Source of the DNA: Bog-473 sp963838835
Lineage (GTDB): Bacteria > Actinomycetota > Acidimicrobiia > Acidimicrobiales > RAAP-2
DNA: 64,000 nt
Assembly: GCA_963838835.1 (NCBI GenBank)
Contig: CAWITA010000019.1
Location: forward strand, 186,001 to 250,000
Direction: 5' to 3'
The position numbers were made by a program, and so were the translations under genes. Below, piece after piece: positions 16,854 to 25,072 of the stretch (the stretch's first letter is position 1; every line of letters starts with the position of its first letter). Below the pieces are notes generated by a model that worked only from the letters and a program-made list of their open reading frames with translations, was not told the DNA's origin and searched no databases.

Positions 16854-17434
16854 GCCTCCCACCAGCGCCCGGCGTACCGACGGGCGAAGACCTCGAGGGC
16901 GGCGTCGGTGCCGGCGCGGTCGCCGGTGGCGAGGAGGTCGAGCAGCAGGCCGCGCGTGACGGCCAGCCCCAGCCGAGCGTGGTCCCGGGCGACGTCGGCG
17001 GGGATCCCGGCGTCGATCGCCGGGGCAATGGTGGCGTCGAACCACGCCTCGAGGTCTCGCTTCAAAAGGGACAGGGTGGACTCGTCGCCCTGCAACGCGC
17101 GGCCGTACAACGCGAAGAACAGCCGTTCGAAGTCGCCGAGCACCGGGTCGGCGACGTAGGCCCACATCCGGCGCACCAGGACGTCGGTGTCACCGCCCGC
17201 ATCGTCGGCGATGGCGACGAAGCGGTCCTGGGTCCTCGCCTCCACGGCGCGGGCGACGTCCACGAGCAGGCCCTCCTTGGAGCCGAAGTGGTACAGGAGC
17301 ATGCGGTGGCTGGTCCCGACCGCCGCCGCGATGCGGCGGAGGCTCTGGTCGGACAGGCCGTCGGCCGCGAAGTGCTCGATCACCGAGTCGAGCAGACGTT
17401 CGCGGGACGACCCTGCGGCCGATTGTCCGGTCAT
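16802..17434 (-). CDS. TetR/AcrR family transcriptional regulator
   Basis: 210-residue repressor-like protein. The N-terminal helix-turn-helix is RRIAAAVGTSHRMLLYHFGSKEGLL (residues about 32-57); the rest is the variable helical ligand-binding domain. Its ATG abuts a perfect 7-bp-arm palindrome, so it probably represses itself. Ligand and other targets are unknown; the neighbouring DUF1844 gene is on the same strand upstream but separated by 92 bp. Confidence 0.9.
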   Translation of the reverse strand: MTGQSAAGSSRERLLDSVIEHFAADGLSDQSLRRIAAAVGTSHRMLLYHFGSKEGLLVDVARAVEARTQDRFVAIADDAGGDTDVLVRRMWAYVADPVLGDFERLFFALYGRALQGDESTLSLLKRDLEAWFDATIAPAIDAGIPADVARDHARLGLAVTRGLLLDLLATGDRAGTDAALEVFARRYAGRWWEAQAGSPGAGNVTSDRAS

Positions 17435-17449
17435 GTACCAAATGGTACA
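17434..17449 (-). promoter_or_regulatory. Probable operator of the TetR gene, overlapping its -10 box
   Basis: TGTACCA-AA-TGGTACA is a 7-bp inverted repeat whose first base is the first base of the tetR start codon. Read on the minus strand it contains TACCAT 7 nt before the ATG, so operator, -10 box and a leaderless start coincide. Confidence 0.65.
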
Positions 17450-17526
17450 CCTGGGCCGTCGTGACCTTGGTGCCGATGCCCGGCGGGACGTCCATCCACT
17501 GGCGCGCCAGACCTGAGCGCCCCCTT

Positions 17527-17955
17527 CTAGGCCTGGCCGGAGCTGGCCCCGTTGTCGGTGCCGGACTGCTCGGCGCTCTCGAGCCGCACGAAGGCCAGCC
17601 GGAGCTGGGAGAGCGACTCGCGCAGGGACGGCTCGGCCTCGCCGAGGCGGCCGCGCAGGCCGTCCAGCAGGTAGCCGAGACCGTCGATGGCCAGGCGGGC
17701 CTGGAACAGCATGGGAGGTGTCTGCGACAAGTAGATGGCGGCGAGCTCAAAGAGCCCGTAGCAGTGGTTGGCCACGACCACCTCGGCGGGGGTCGTGGCC
17801 AGCTCGGCCCGCATGGCGTCGACCTCCGCCTGCGCCTCGGCCTGCGACGGTCCGCTCTGGTCGGCGTCGCCGGAGGGGGTGAACGGGGACGAGGCGGCTC
17901 CGGTGCTCTCTTCCTTGGGGAAATGCTCGCCCGACGGTGTCCAAAGGCTGCTCAT
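17527..17955 (-). CDS. DUF1844 domain protein
   Basis: 142-residue acidic protein of unknown function. The conserved part is near residues 60-130 (VVVANHCYGLFELAAIYLSQ, then ARLAIDGLGYLLDGLRGRLGEAE), which fits DUF1844; the N-terminal 45 residues are Ser/Pro/Glu-rich. In other Actinobacteria DUF1844 genes lie next to infC, as here, and divergently. ATG 17955 is the start. Confidence 0.82.
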   Translation of the reverse strand: MSSLWTPSGEHFPKEESTGAASSPFTPSGDADQSGPSQAEAQAEVDAMRAELATTPAEVVVANHCYGLFELAAIYLSQTPPMLFQARLAIDGLGYLLDGLRGRLGEAEPSLRESLSQLRLAFVRLESAEQSGTDNGASSGQA

Positions 17956-18156
17956 GCTGGTACTGTATGCACCTTGACTACATGGAAGCGGGGCCTCCAC
18001 TGAGAGGCCTCCACCTGGCCACCGTCCCGCCCCAACCGGGAGCATCGTGCGCCAGGTCGATCGTCCCTCGGGCGCGGGCCAGGCCCGCCCGTCGGCCCCG
18101 CTCCACCGATTGGCTTGCGGAAGGACCGCGGGCCCGAGTGAGAGGTGTGATGCCGC
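17956..18156. promoter_or_regulatory. Divergent DUF1844/infC intergenic region and infC leader
   Basis: About 200 bp with a small hairpin (GGCCTC/GAGGCC, about 17993-18010). AGAGGTG at 18141-18147 is the likely ribosome-binding site of infC. I see no clear -35/-10 pair and no known ribosomal leader fold by eye. Confidence 0.4.
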
Positions 18157-18882
18157 ATCGTCGCTGAAACCACAAGTGAGCACCGGATCAACGACCGAAT
18201 CCGTGCCCGTGAAGTCCGGCTCGTGGACCCCGACGGTGTGCAACTAGGCATCAAGCCGCTCCCCGAGGCCCTGGCGATCGCCAAGGAGCTCGACCTCGAT
18301 CTGGTCGAAGTGGCTCCCATGGCCAATCCGCCCGTCTGCCGGATCATGGACTTCGGCAAGTTCAAGTTCGACGAGGCCCAGCGGGCCAAGGAGAGCCGGC
18401 GCAAGGCGGTCCACGTCGGGATCAAGGAGATGAAGTACCGGCCCAAGATCGGTTCGGGCGACTTCGACACCAAGACCCGCCAGGTGGCCAAGTTCCTGGC
18501 CGATGGGCACAAGGTCAAGATCACGATCATGTTCCGAGGCCGCGAGGTGTACCACCCCGAGCACGGCAAGCGGATCCTGGACCGCATCGCCGAGCAGATG
18601 GAGGGCATCGCCAAGGTGGAGGCCGAGCCCAAGCTCGACAACCGCAACATGATCATGGTGCTCGCCCCCGACAAGCGGGCCCGTCAGGCCGCCCAGTCGA
18701 GGGCGTCGAACCAGCAACGCTCCGAGAAGGCCGGGGCGGGTGCCACCGCCGGCGCCGGGGTCGAGGCGGATGGTTCGGGCCAACCGGCGGCGTCCCCCAA
18801 GGGGAACGGGAGTGCGCCTGGGGAGACCGGTGGTGGGAGCAATGGAGTCAGCGAAGTGGCCGCATCCGCCGAAGAGGGATGA
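18157..18882 (+). CDS. infC: Translation initiation factor IF-3 (predicted AUC start)
   Basis: Binds 30S and proofreads initiator tRNA selection. The conserved N-terminus HRINDRIRAREVRLVDPDG begins upstream of the first ATG/GTG-type start (GTG 18223), and an in-frame TGA at 18148-18150 limits extension. The best start is ATC 18157, 9 nt after AGAGGTG; rare AUU/AUC starts are the hallmark of infC autoregulation. The C-domain is KEMKYRPKIGSGDFDTKTRQ and FRGREVYHPEHG. A roughly 60-residue Gly/Ala/Ser-rich tail follows the usual end. Confidence 0.92.
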   Translation: MVAETTSEHRINDRIRAREVRLVDPDGVQLGIKPLPEALAIAKELDLDLVEVAPMANPPVCRIMDFGKFKFDEAQRAKESRRKAVHVGIKEMKYRPKIGSGDFDTKTRQVAKFLADGHKVKITIMFRGREVYHPEHGKRILDRIAEQMEGIAKVEAEPKLDNRNMIMVLAPDKRARQAAQSRASNQQRSEKAGAGATAGAGVEADGSGQPAASPKGNGSAPGETGGGSNGVSEVAASAEEG

Positions 18883-18886
18883 CGCA

Positions 18887-19081
18887 ATGCCGAAGATGAA
18901 GACGGACCGGGGCGCCGCCAAGCGGATCAAGGTGACCGGGAGTGGCCGCCTGCGCCGCCGCAAGGCCTTCCGTGGGCACAATTTCGAGAAGAAGAGCAGC
19001 GTGCGCATGCGGCGGCTCGGACGTGAGGCCGATCTGGCCAAGGCGGACGAGCGGGCGACGCGTCGGATGCTCGGCATCTGA
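18887..19081 (+). CDS. rpmI: 50S ribosomal protein L35
   Basis: 64-residue basic protein, PKMKTDRGAAKRIKVTGSG at the start and RRKAFRGHNFEKKS in the middle, standard L35. Starts 4 nt after the infC stop; the infC-rpmI-rplT order is conserved across bacteria. Confidence 0.97.
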   Translation: MPKMKTDRGAAKRIKVTGSGRLRRRKAFRGHNFEKKSSVRMRRLGREADLAKADERATRRMLGI

Positions 19082-19159
19082 GCGCACGCCTGGCGCCGAC
19101 GAGCCGGCGTACCAATCCGACACGACACAGCGAGAGAACGTGAAGAGAGGAGCATCCTC

Positions 19160-19543
19160 ATGGCCAGAGTGAAGCGTGCCGTCCACGGACGGAAGCACCA
19201 CCGCGCGATCCTCGAGCAGGCGAAGGGGTACTACGGCAACAAGAGCCGTTCCTACCGGGCCGCCAACGAGCAACTCATGCACTCGATGCAGTACGCCTAT
19301 CGGGACCGTCGCGCCCGCAAGGGCGACTTTCGCAAGCTCTGGATCCAGCGCATCAACGCCGGGGCCCGGCAGCACGGCCTCAGCTACAGCCGGCTCGTGA
19401 ACGGCCTGCACCTGGCCGGCGTCGAGGTCGACCGCAAGGTGCTGGCAGACCTCGCCGTCAGCGACCCCGAGGCCTTCGGCGCACTGGTGGCGACCGCGCA
19501 GGATGCGCTGTCCAACGCGCCCGTGGCGGGGGTCGCTTCCTGA
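19160..19543 (+). CDS. rplT: 50S ribosomal protein L20
   Basis: 127-residue L20: RVKRAVHGRKHHRAILEQAKG, YRDRRARKGDFRKLWIQRIN and SYSRLVNGL are family segments. GAGAGGAGCA precedes the ATG. L20 binds 23S rRNA early in assembly and in many bacteria represses its own operon; a repressor site is not evident in the 78-bp gap after rpmI. Confidence 0.97.
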   Translation: MARVKRAVHGRKHHRAILEQAKGYYGNKSRSYRAANEQLMHSMQYAYRDRRARKGDFRKLWIQRINAGARQHGLSYSRLVNGLHLAGVEVDRKVLADLAVSDPEAFGALVATAQDALSNAPVAGVAS

Positions 19544-20406
19544 CCCAGCGGCTGGCTTTCACGCACCGGCGAGTCCGCCGGCTGCGCGGGCTACTGCAGA
19601 AGCGGTCGGCACGCGGGGGCGAGCGTGTCTTCGTGGCCGAGGGGGCCGAGCTCATTCGCTGCGCGCTCGAGGCCGCGGTGCCCGTCGAGTCCGTCTACGT
19701 GTCACCCGCGGGGTCCGACGACCACGCCACCCAGGAGGTCTGCCGGCGGGCGAGTGCGGCGGGAGCCCGGATCTTCCCCCTGGCGGCCGGGGTCCTCGAA
19801 CGCGTGGCCGACACGGTCACGCCCCAGCCCGTCCTGGCCGTGGTCTCGATGCTCGAGGAGCCGCCGGCGGGGGCCGCGGTCTGGGTCGCCGCTCCGGGCT
19901 CGCTGATCGTGGTCCTGGTCGACGTCCGTGACCCGGGCAACGCGGGCACGGTCCTGCGGGCAGCAGACGCCTCCGGCTCGACGGCCGTGGTCTTTGCCGG
20001 TTCTTCCGTCGACCCCTACAACCCGAAGACGGTGCGGTCCTCCGCCGGCTCCCTCTTCCACGTGCCCGTCGCGGTGCGCGCCGACCCGTACGCGGTCGGC
20101 GCGGAGCTCTCCGTCGCCGGCTTCCGCACCCTGGCCACCGTCGTGCGGGAGGGTCAGGACTACGCCGACCTCGACTGGTCGGTTCCCACGGCGCTGTTCC
20201 TGGGCAACGAGTCCTCGGGTCTCGACCGCGATCTGTGTGCCTCCCTCGCGGGGTCGCTCGCCATCCCCATGGCCGGGCGGGCGGAGTCCCTGAACGTGGG
20301 GGTTGCCTGCGCGGTCGTCTGCTTCGAGGCGTTCCGGCAGCGCCGGGGCGGTGGTGCCGGGGCACGTAGCATCTCGGGCGGCGGCAAGGCGCACAATGGT
20401 GACTGA
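19540..20406 (+). CDS. TrmH/SpoU-family 23S rRNA 2'-O-methyltransferase
   Basis: SPOUT methyltransferase. The substrate-binding N-domain (RRVRRLRGLLQKRSARGGERVFVAEGAEL) lies upstream of the first ATG/GTG-type start (GTG 19633). The in-frame start is therefore probably CTG 19540, overlapping the rplT stop. The knotted SAM-binding domain shows LVDVRDPGNAGTVLRAADA, FLGNESSGL and IPMAGRAESLNVGVACAV, the three SpoU motifs. The same gene follows rplT in many Actinobacteria (tsnR/rlmB-like). Target nucleotide unknown. Confidence 0.88.
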   Translation: MTQRLAFTHRRVRRLRGLLQKRSARGGERVFVAEGAELIRCALEAAVPVESVYVSPAGSDDHATQEVCRRASAAGARIFPLAAGVLERVADTVTPQPVLAVVSMLEEPPAGAAVWVAAPGSLIVVLVDVRDPGNAGTVLRAADASGSTAVVFAGSSVDPYNPKTVRSSAGSLFHVPVAVRADPYAVGAELSVAGFRTLATVVREGQDYADLDWSVPTALFLGNESSGLDRDLCASLAGSLAIPMAGRAESLNVGVACAVVCFEAFRQRRGGGAGARSISGGGKAHNGD

Positions 20407-21469
20407 CAACGTGGATCTCGACATCGATCGCATCGCCGGCGAGGGTGAACGGGCCGTCGCGGGCGCGCGCTCGACCGAGGCCCTGTCCCAGGTCGAGACC
20501 GAGTGGCTCGGCAAGCGGTCGGCGCTGACCCGGGCGCACCGCAGCCTGGGCGGCCTCGATCCCGAGGCACGCAAGGAGGCGGGGCGCCGCCTGAACGAGG
20601 TGCGCACCCGCCTAGAGGCCCAGGTGGCGGCGCGCCGGAGCGAGCTGGCCGAGGCCGAGCGCGCCGAGGCGCTCCGGGCCGATCGCCTCGACCTCACCGA
20701 GGTGATTCCGGACCGGGTCCTCTCGCCCCCGGCGCGGGGCCACCTCCACCTGGTGACCCAGGCCCGCGCCGAGCTCGAGGACGTCTTTGTGGGCATGGGC
20801 TTCACGGTCGCCGAGGGTCCCGAGGCCGAGACGGACTGGTACAACTTCGAGGGCCTCAACATGCCCCCGGCCCACCCTGCCCGCGGCATGTACGACACCA
20901 TCTACCTCGACCTCGGGGAGCCCGAGACCGTGCTGTTGCGGACGCACACCTCGCCCGTGCAGATCCACCTGATGGAAGACGCAGTCCGCGACGACTCGTT
21001 GCCCATCCACGCCGTCATGCCGGGGAAGTGCTTCCGCCTCGACACCCCCGACGCGCGGCACCTCGCGGTGTTCAACCAGATCGAGGGGTTGGTGGTCGAC
21101 CGTGGCATCACGTTCGGTGACCTCGCCGGCACCATCCAGGTCTTCACCGAGGCCTACTTCGGTGCGGGCATGCAGTCGCGCCTGCGGCCGGCGTACTTTC
21201 CCTTCACCGAGCCTTCGGCCGAGCTCGAGATCACCTGCACCCTCTGCCTGGGTGAGGGCTGTCGCACGTGCTCGCACACGGGCTGGATCGAGCTCGGCGG
21301 CTGCGGCATGGTCGACCCCGCCGTCTTCGCCGCCGTCGGGATCGATGGCGACGAATGGTCGGGCTTCGCCTTCGGCTTCGGCATCGACCGACTGGCGCAG
21401 ATGCGCCACGAGATCCCCGACATGCGCTCCTTCTTGGAGAACGACATCCGCTTCCTCTCGCAGTTCTGA
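20396..21469 (+). CDS. pheS: Phenylalanine-tRNA ligase alpha subunit
   Basis: Catalytic subunit of the alpha2-beta2 synthetase. An N-terminal coiled coil (residues about 5-90) precedes the class II core with GFTVAEGPEAETDWYNFEGLN, PARGMYDTIYL, LRTHTSPVQI (motif 2 region) and FAFGFGIDRLAQM (motif 3). ATG 20396 overlaps the end of the methyltransferase gene by 11 bp. 357 aa is normal. Confidence 0.97.
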   Translation: MVTDNVDLDIDRIAGEGERAVAGARSTEALSQVETEWLGKRSALTRAHRSLGGLDPEARKEAGRRLNEVRTRLEAQVAARRSELAEAERAEALRADRLDLTEVIPDRVLSPPARGHLHLVTQARAELEDVFVGMGFTVAEGPEAETDWYNFEGLNMPPAHPARGMYDTIYLDLGEPETVLLRTHTSPVQIHLMEDAVRDDSLPIHAVMPGKCFRLDTPDARHLAVFNQIEGLVVDRGITFGDLAGTIQVFTEAYFGAGMQSRLRPAYFPFTEPSAELEITCTLCLGEGCRTCSHTGWIELGGCGMVDPAVFAAVGIDGDEWSGFAFGFGIDRLAQMRHEIPDMRSFLENDIRFLSQF

Positions 21470-21496
21470 CTTCGCCCGCCAACGAGAAAGACAACC

Positions 21497-24025
21497 GTGC
21501 GCGCTCCGCTCAGCTGGCTCCGTGACTTCGCCGCCTTCCCCGACGACGTCGAGGAGTTGCGGGCCGCGCTCGACGACCTGGGGCTCGTCGTCGAGGCGGT
21601 CGAGCACGTGGGCGAGGGGCTGGGTGAGGTGGTGGTCAGCCGCGTCCTCGAGATCCGACCCATCGCGGGCGCCGACAAGATCCGCCTGGTCGTCGCCGAC
21701 GCCGGGGCGGAGCCCCTCGAGATCGTGTGCGGGGCGACCAACTTCACGGTCGGGGACCGGGTGCCGCTCGCCCCTGTCGGCACCATCCTTCCCGACGGCA
21801 CCGAAATCGCCGCCCGCAAACTCCGGGGCGTCGAGTCCCATGGGATGCTGTGCTCGGGCAAGGAGCTCGGCCTCTCCGACGATCATGCCGGCCTGCTGGT
21901 CCTGGGCGACGAGTCGCCGGGCGAGCCGGGTACCCCGCTCCTGGCGGCGCTCGGCCTCCGGCCCGACGTCGTCTTCGACATCACCGTCGAGGGAAACCGG
22001 CCCGACGCCTGGTCCATCACGGGGATCGCCCGCGACCTGGCGGGGCGCCTGGGCCTCCCCTTTGGCGTGCCCGAGCCGCCCCAGCCGCCCCCGGGGGGCC
22101 GGTCGGTGGAGGAGGCGGCGACCGCCACGGTGGCGTCACCCGACCTGTGCCCTCGTCTGACCGTGACGGTGCTCGACCACGTCACCGTGGGCCCCTCGCC
22201 GCGCTGGATCGCGGAACGGCTGCTGCTGGCCGGCATGCGCCCGATCAACAACGTCGTCGACGCCTCGAACTACGTCATGCTCGAGCTCGGGCAGCCCACC
22301 CACCCCTACGACCTGGCGCGGCTGCCCGGCCGCGGGCTGAGCGTCCGACGGGCCCGGCCCGGGGAGACCGTCGTCACCCTCGACGCGGTGGCACGCACCC
22401 TGGGGGTGCGCGGCCGGAGCCTCGGTGACACCGGCGACGACTGTCTCATCTGCGACGCGGAGGGGACGCCGGTGGGCATCGGCGGCATCATGGGTGGCGC
22501 CTCGTCGGAGATCGCCGCGACCACGACCGAGGTTCTCCTCGAGGCGGCCTACTTCGTGCCGATGGCGATTGCCCGTACGTCCAAGCGCCTCGGCCTGCGC
22601 ACCGAGGCGTCGGCGCGCTTCGAGCGCGGCTGTGACCCCTGGGGGATCGAGCCGTCGGTGCGACGCTTCTGCCAGCTGCTGGCCGAGAGTGTCCCCGCGT
22701 TGCGCGTGGCCGAGGGGATGCTCGACGTTCGGGGCGAGGTCCCTCAGCCCTTCGTCGTGCCCGTGCCCATCGCCCGCGTGCAGCGCCAGATCGGCGTCGG
22801 GCTCGGACGCGAAGAGATCGCCCGCCTGATCGAGCCGATCGGCTTCACGGTTTTGGACCATCCGGACCCCGAGGGGTGGCTCACCGTGATCGTGCCGACG
22901 AACCGGCCCGATGTCCGTCCCGAGCCTTACGGTGTCGACGACATCATCGAAGAGATCGCACGCACGCTGGGGTACTCCAACGTGCCGCGCCGCGTCCCGA
23001 CCTGGCCCCAGCCGGGGCAGTTGACCGCGCGGCAGATCTCGCGGCGCGTCATCAAGGACATCTTGGTGGGGCTCGGCGCATCCGAGGGCTGGACGGACAC
23101 GTTCGTCTCCGCCGCGGCGCACGCCGATGTGGGCCTGACCGGCCCGGCGGTGCGAGTGGCCAACCCCCTCGACGCCGAGAAGCCGTTCCTGCGGCGCTCG
23201 CTGATGCCCGGGCTGCTCGCCGCGCTGTCGTACAACACCAGCCGCCGCCAGCCCGAGATTCGCCTCTTCGAGGTGGGCGTGGTCTTCTCCCACCCCGACG
23301 CGGGCTCGCCGCGGGTCGTCGAGCGCGCCGGTCCTGGTGGCACCGAGATCGCCGTGTTGCCGGGCGAACGCGAGCTGCTCTCGGCCGTCTTCGCCCGGGA
23401 GGACGACGACGCTCGCGACGCGGTGGCCTCGTGGCGCGTCATCGCCGACGCACTCCACCTCGACGGGGTGCGCCTGGTGCGGCCCGGCGACGGGACCCTT
23501 CTCCTCCCGGGGCTGCACCCCACGCGCTCGGCCCACCTGGTGGCCCAGACCCGCCGCGGCGAGCCGGTGCCCTTCGGCTCCGTCGGTGAGGTCGACCCCG
23601 AAGTCGCCGCGGCCTTCGGGCTGACCCGCACGGCCGGCGCCGCGACCGCGGCGCGACGAGTCGGCTGGCTCGAGATCGATCTCGACGTGCTGTTCGACGA
23701 GGTGCGCGTGCCCCGCCGAGTGACCGTCGGCGGCGCCGTGAGCCGCTTCCCCTCGTCGGACATCGACCTGGCCTTCGTGGTGGAGGACAACAACCCGGCG
23801 GACGCCGTCGCCGACGCCCTGCGTGCCGCGGCCGGCGATCAGCTCGAGTCGGTGACCCTCTTCGACGTGTATCGGGGACCCGGGATCCCCGAGGGTGCGC
23901 GCAGCCTCGCCTACCGCTTGCGCTTCTGTGCGCCCGACCGCACGCTGACCGACGAGGAGGTGGGCGAACTGCGCTCCCGTTGCATCGCGGCCGTCGACGA
24001 GCTGTTCGGGGCCATCCTGCGCTGA
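21497..24025 (+). CDS. pheT: Phenylalanine-tRNA ligase beta subunit
   Basis: 842-residue structural and editing subunit. In order: the N-terminal tRNA-binding OB domain (about 40-150), B3/4 editing domain (about 210-380, NNVVDASNYVMLELGQPTHPYD), B5 (about 400-475), the catalytic-like fold, and the C-terminal FDX anticodon-binding domain (about 745-842, FPSSDIDLAFVVE). GTG 21497 is the start, 27 bp after pheS. The long antisense frame opposite it is a composition artefact. Confidence 0.97.
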   Translation: MRAPLSWLRDFAAFPDDVEELRAALDDLGLVVEAVEHVGEGLGEVVVSRVLEIRPIAGADKIRLVVADAGAEPLEIVCGATNFTVGDRVPLAPVGTILPDGTEIAARKLRGVESHGMLCSGKELGLSDDHAGLLVLGDESPGEPGTPLLAALGLRPDVVFDITVEGNRPDAWSITGIARDLAGRLGLPFGVPEPPQPPPGGRSVEEAATATVASPDLCPRLTVTVLDHVTVGPSPRWIAERLLLAGMRPINNVVDASNYVMLELGQPTHPYDLARLPGRGLSVRRARPGETVVTLDAVARTLGVRGRSLGDTGDDCLICDAEGTPVGIGGIMGGASSEIAATTTEVLLEAAYFVPMAIARTSKRLGLRTEASARFERGCDPWGIEPSVRRFCQLLAESVPALRVAEGMLDVRGEVPQPFVVPVPIARVQRQIGVGLGREEIARLIEPIGFTVLDHPDPEGWLTVIVPTNRPDVRPEPYGVDDIIEEIARTLGYSNVPRRVPTWPQPGQLTARQISRRVIKDILVGLGASEGWTDTFVSAAAHADVGLTGPAVRVANPLDAEKPFLRRSLMPGLLAALSYNTSRRQPEIRLFEVGVVFSHPDAGSPRVVERAGPGGTEIAVLPGERELLSAVFAREDDDARDAVASWRVIADALHLDGVRLVRPGDGTLLLPGLHPTRSAHLVAQTRRGEPVPFGSVGEVDPEVAAAFGLTRTAGAATAARRVGWLEIDLDVLFDEVRVPRRVTVGGAVSRFPSSDIDLAFVVEDNNPADAVADALRAAAGDQLESVTLFDVYRGPGIPEGARSLAYRLRFCAPDRTLTDEEVGELRSRCIAAVDELFGAILR

Positions 24026-24058
24026 GCGGGCAGCCCCGGTGCGTGGCATCGTGGCCTG

Positions 24059-25072
24059 ATGGAGGTCGTGACCGTTGGTCCCGGGGACGGCCGCTTGCTG
24101 TCGGAGTCCTACCACGTGTGGCACCTCGTGGAACACGAGTTGTGGCCCGAGCAAGCCGGGTTCAGCGAACGCGACTTCAGAGCCTTCCACGCACACGTCG
24201 GCACGTTTCGCCGGTTCGTCCTCCTCGCCGCCCGCGACCAAGGGGGGAGCATCTTGGGCGCGGGGACGATGGAGATACCGCTGCGAGACAATCTCCACGG
24301 TGCCGAGGTGAAGGTGATGGTGCACCCGGATCACCGCCGGAGGGGCGTCGGTACCTCGCTCGTCGAGGGCATGGCGACGATCGGCAGAGCACGCGGTCGA
24401 CGCGTGCTCAACTCCATCGTCGACGTGCCGGTCGCGCGTGCGCCCACGCATCCCTCCGCTCCTTTTGCGCGCCATGTGGGTTTTGTCGCGACGATGTCTG
24501 GGAACCTCCGCTACCTGACCCTGCCGTTGGAGGTCGGACGGCTGGAACAACTGCGCGCCACCGTGCGCGGCGCTCGCAACGCCGCCACCTACCGCACGCT
24601 TGCCTTTCGGGCGCCCTGGCCCGAGGAGTATCTCGAGGATCAGTGCGAGCTCTCCCGCCGCATGTCGACCGAGGAGCCGGCGGGAGATCGGGCCAGGGAG
24701 GTAGAGGTCTGGGACCGCACGCGCCTCGAGGAGAACGACGCGCTCCTCGAGGACCGAGGCGCGTGGAAGCTCGCGGCGGTCGCGGTGCACGTCCCGTCGG
24801 GTCGGCTGGTCGCCGTCAGCGAGCTGCTGCTGTCGCCCGACGCGCCGGGCGAGGCGTGGCAGCAACAGACGCTGGTTCTCCCCGAACATCGCGGCAACCG
24901 CCTCGGTCTCGCGGTCAAGCTCGCCAACCTGGACGCCCTGGCGGACGCGGCGCCGTCGGTCGTTCGCATCACGACGGCGAACGCGGCGGTGAACGATCCG
25001 ATGATCGCCGTCAACGACATGATGGGATTCGTGATCGTCGGAGCCGGGCACTTCTGGCAGAAGGAGCTGTGA
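24059..25072 (+). CDS. Double-domain GNAT acetyltransferase (first of a tandem pair)
   Basis: 337 residues with two GNAT folds. The N-domain acetyl-CoA loop is VHPDHRRRGVGTSLVEG (about 88-104); the C-domain has PEHRGNRLGLAVKLAN and ends with NDPMIAVNDMMGF. The layout (one canonical and one modified domain) is common in actinobacterial proteins of unknown substrate. The stop overlaps the next gene, its paralogue, by 4 bp. Confidence 0.85.
   Translation: MEVVTVGPGDGRLLSESYHVWHLVEHELWPEQAGFSERDFRAFHAHVGTFRRFVLLAARDQGGSILGAGTMEIPLRDNLHGAEVKVMVHPDHRRRGVGTSLVEGMATIGRARGRRVLNSIVDVPVARAPTHPSAPFARHVGFVATMSGNLRYLTLPLEVGRLEQLRATVRGARNAATYRTLAFRAPWPEEYLEDQCELSRRMSTEEPAGDRAREVEVWDRTRLEENDALLEDRGAWKLAAVAVHVPSGRLVAVSELLLSPDAPGEAWQQQTLVLPEHRGNRLGLAVKLANLDALADAAPSVVRITTANAAVNDPMIAVNDMMGFVIVGAGHFWQKEL

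Noticed and set aside
18223..18225. GTG 18223 as the infC start
   Set aside because: It would remove the conserved RINDRIRARE segment of IF-3; ATC 18157 with an upstream SD fits better.
22136..25051. A 971-codon open frame on the minus strand opposite pheT and the first GNAT gene
   Set aside because: No family motifs, reading follows the antisense codon pattern of two well-identified genes; a composition artefact of high GC.
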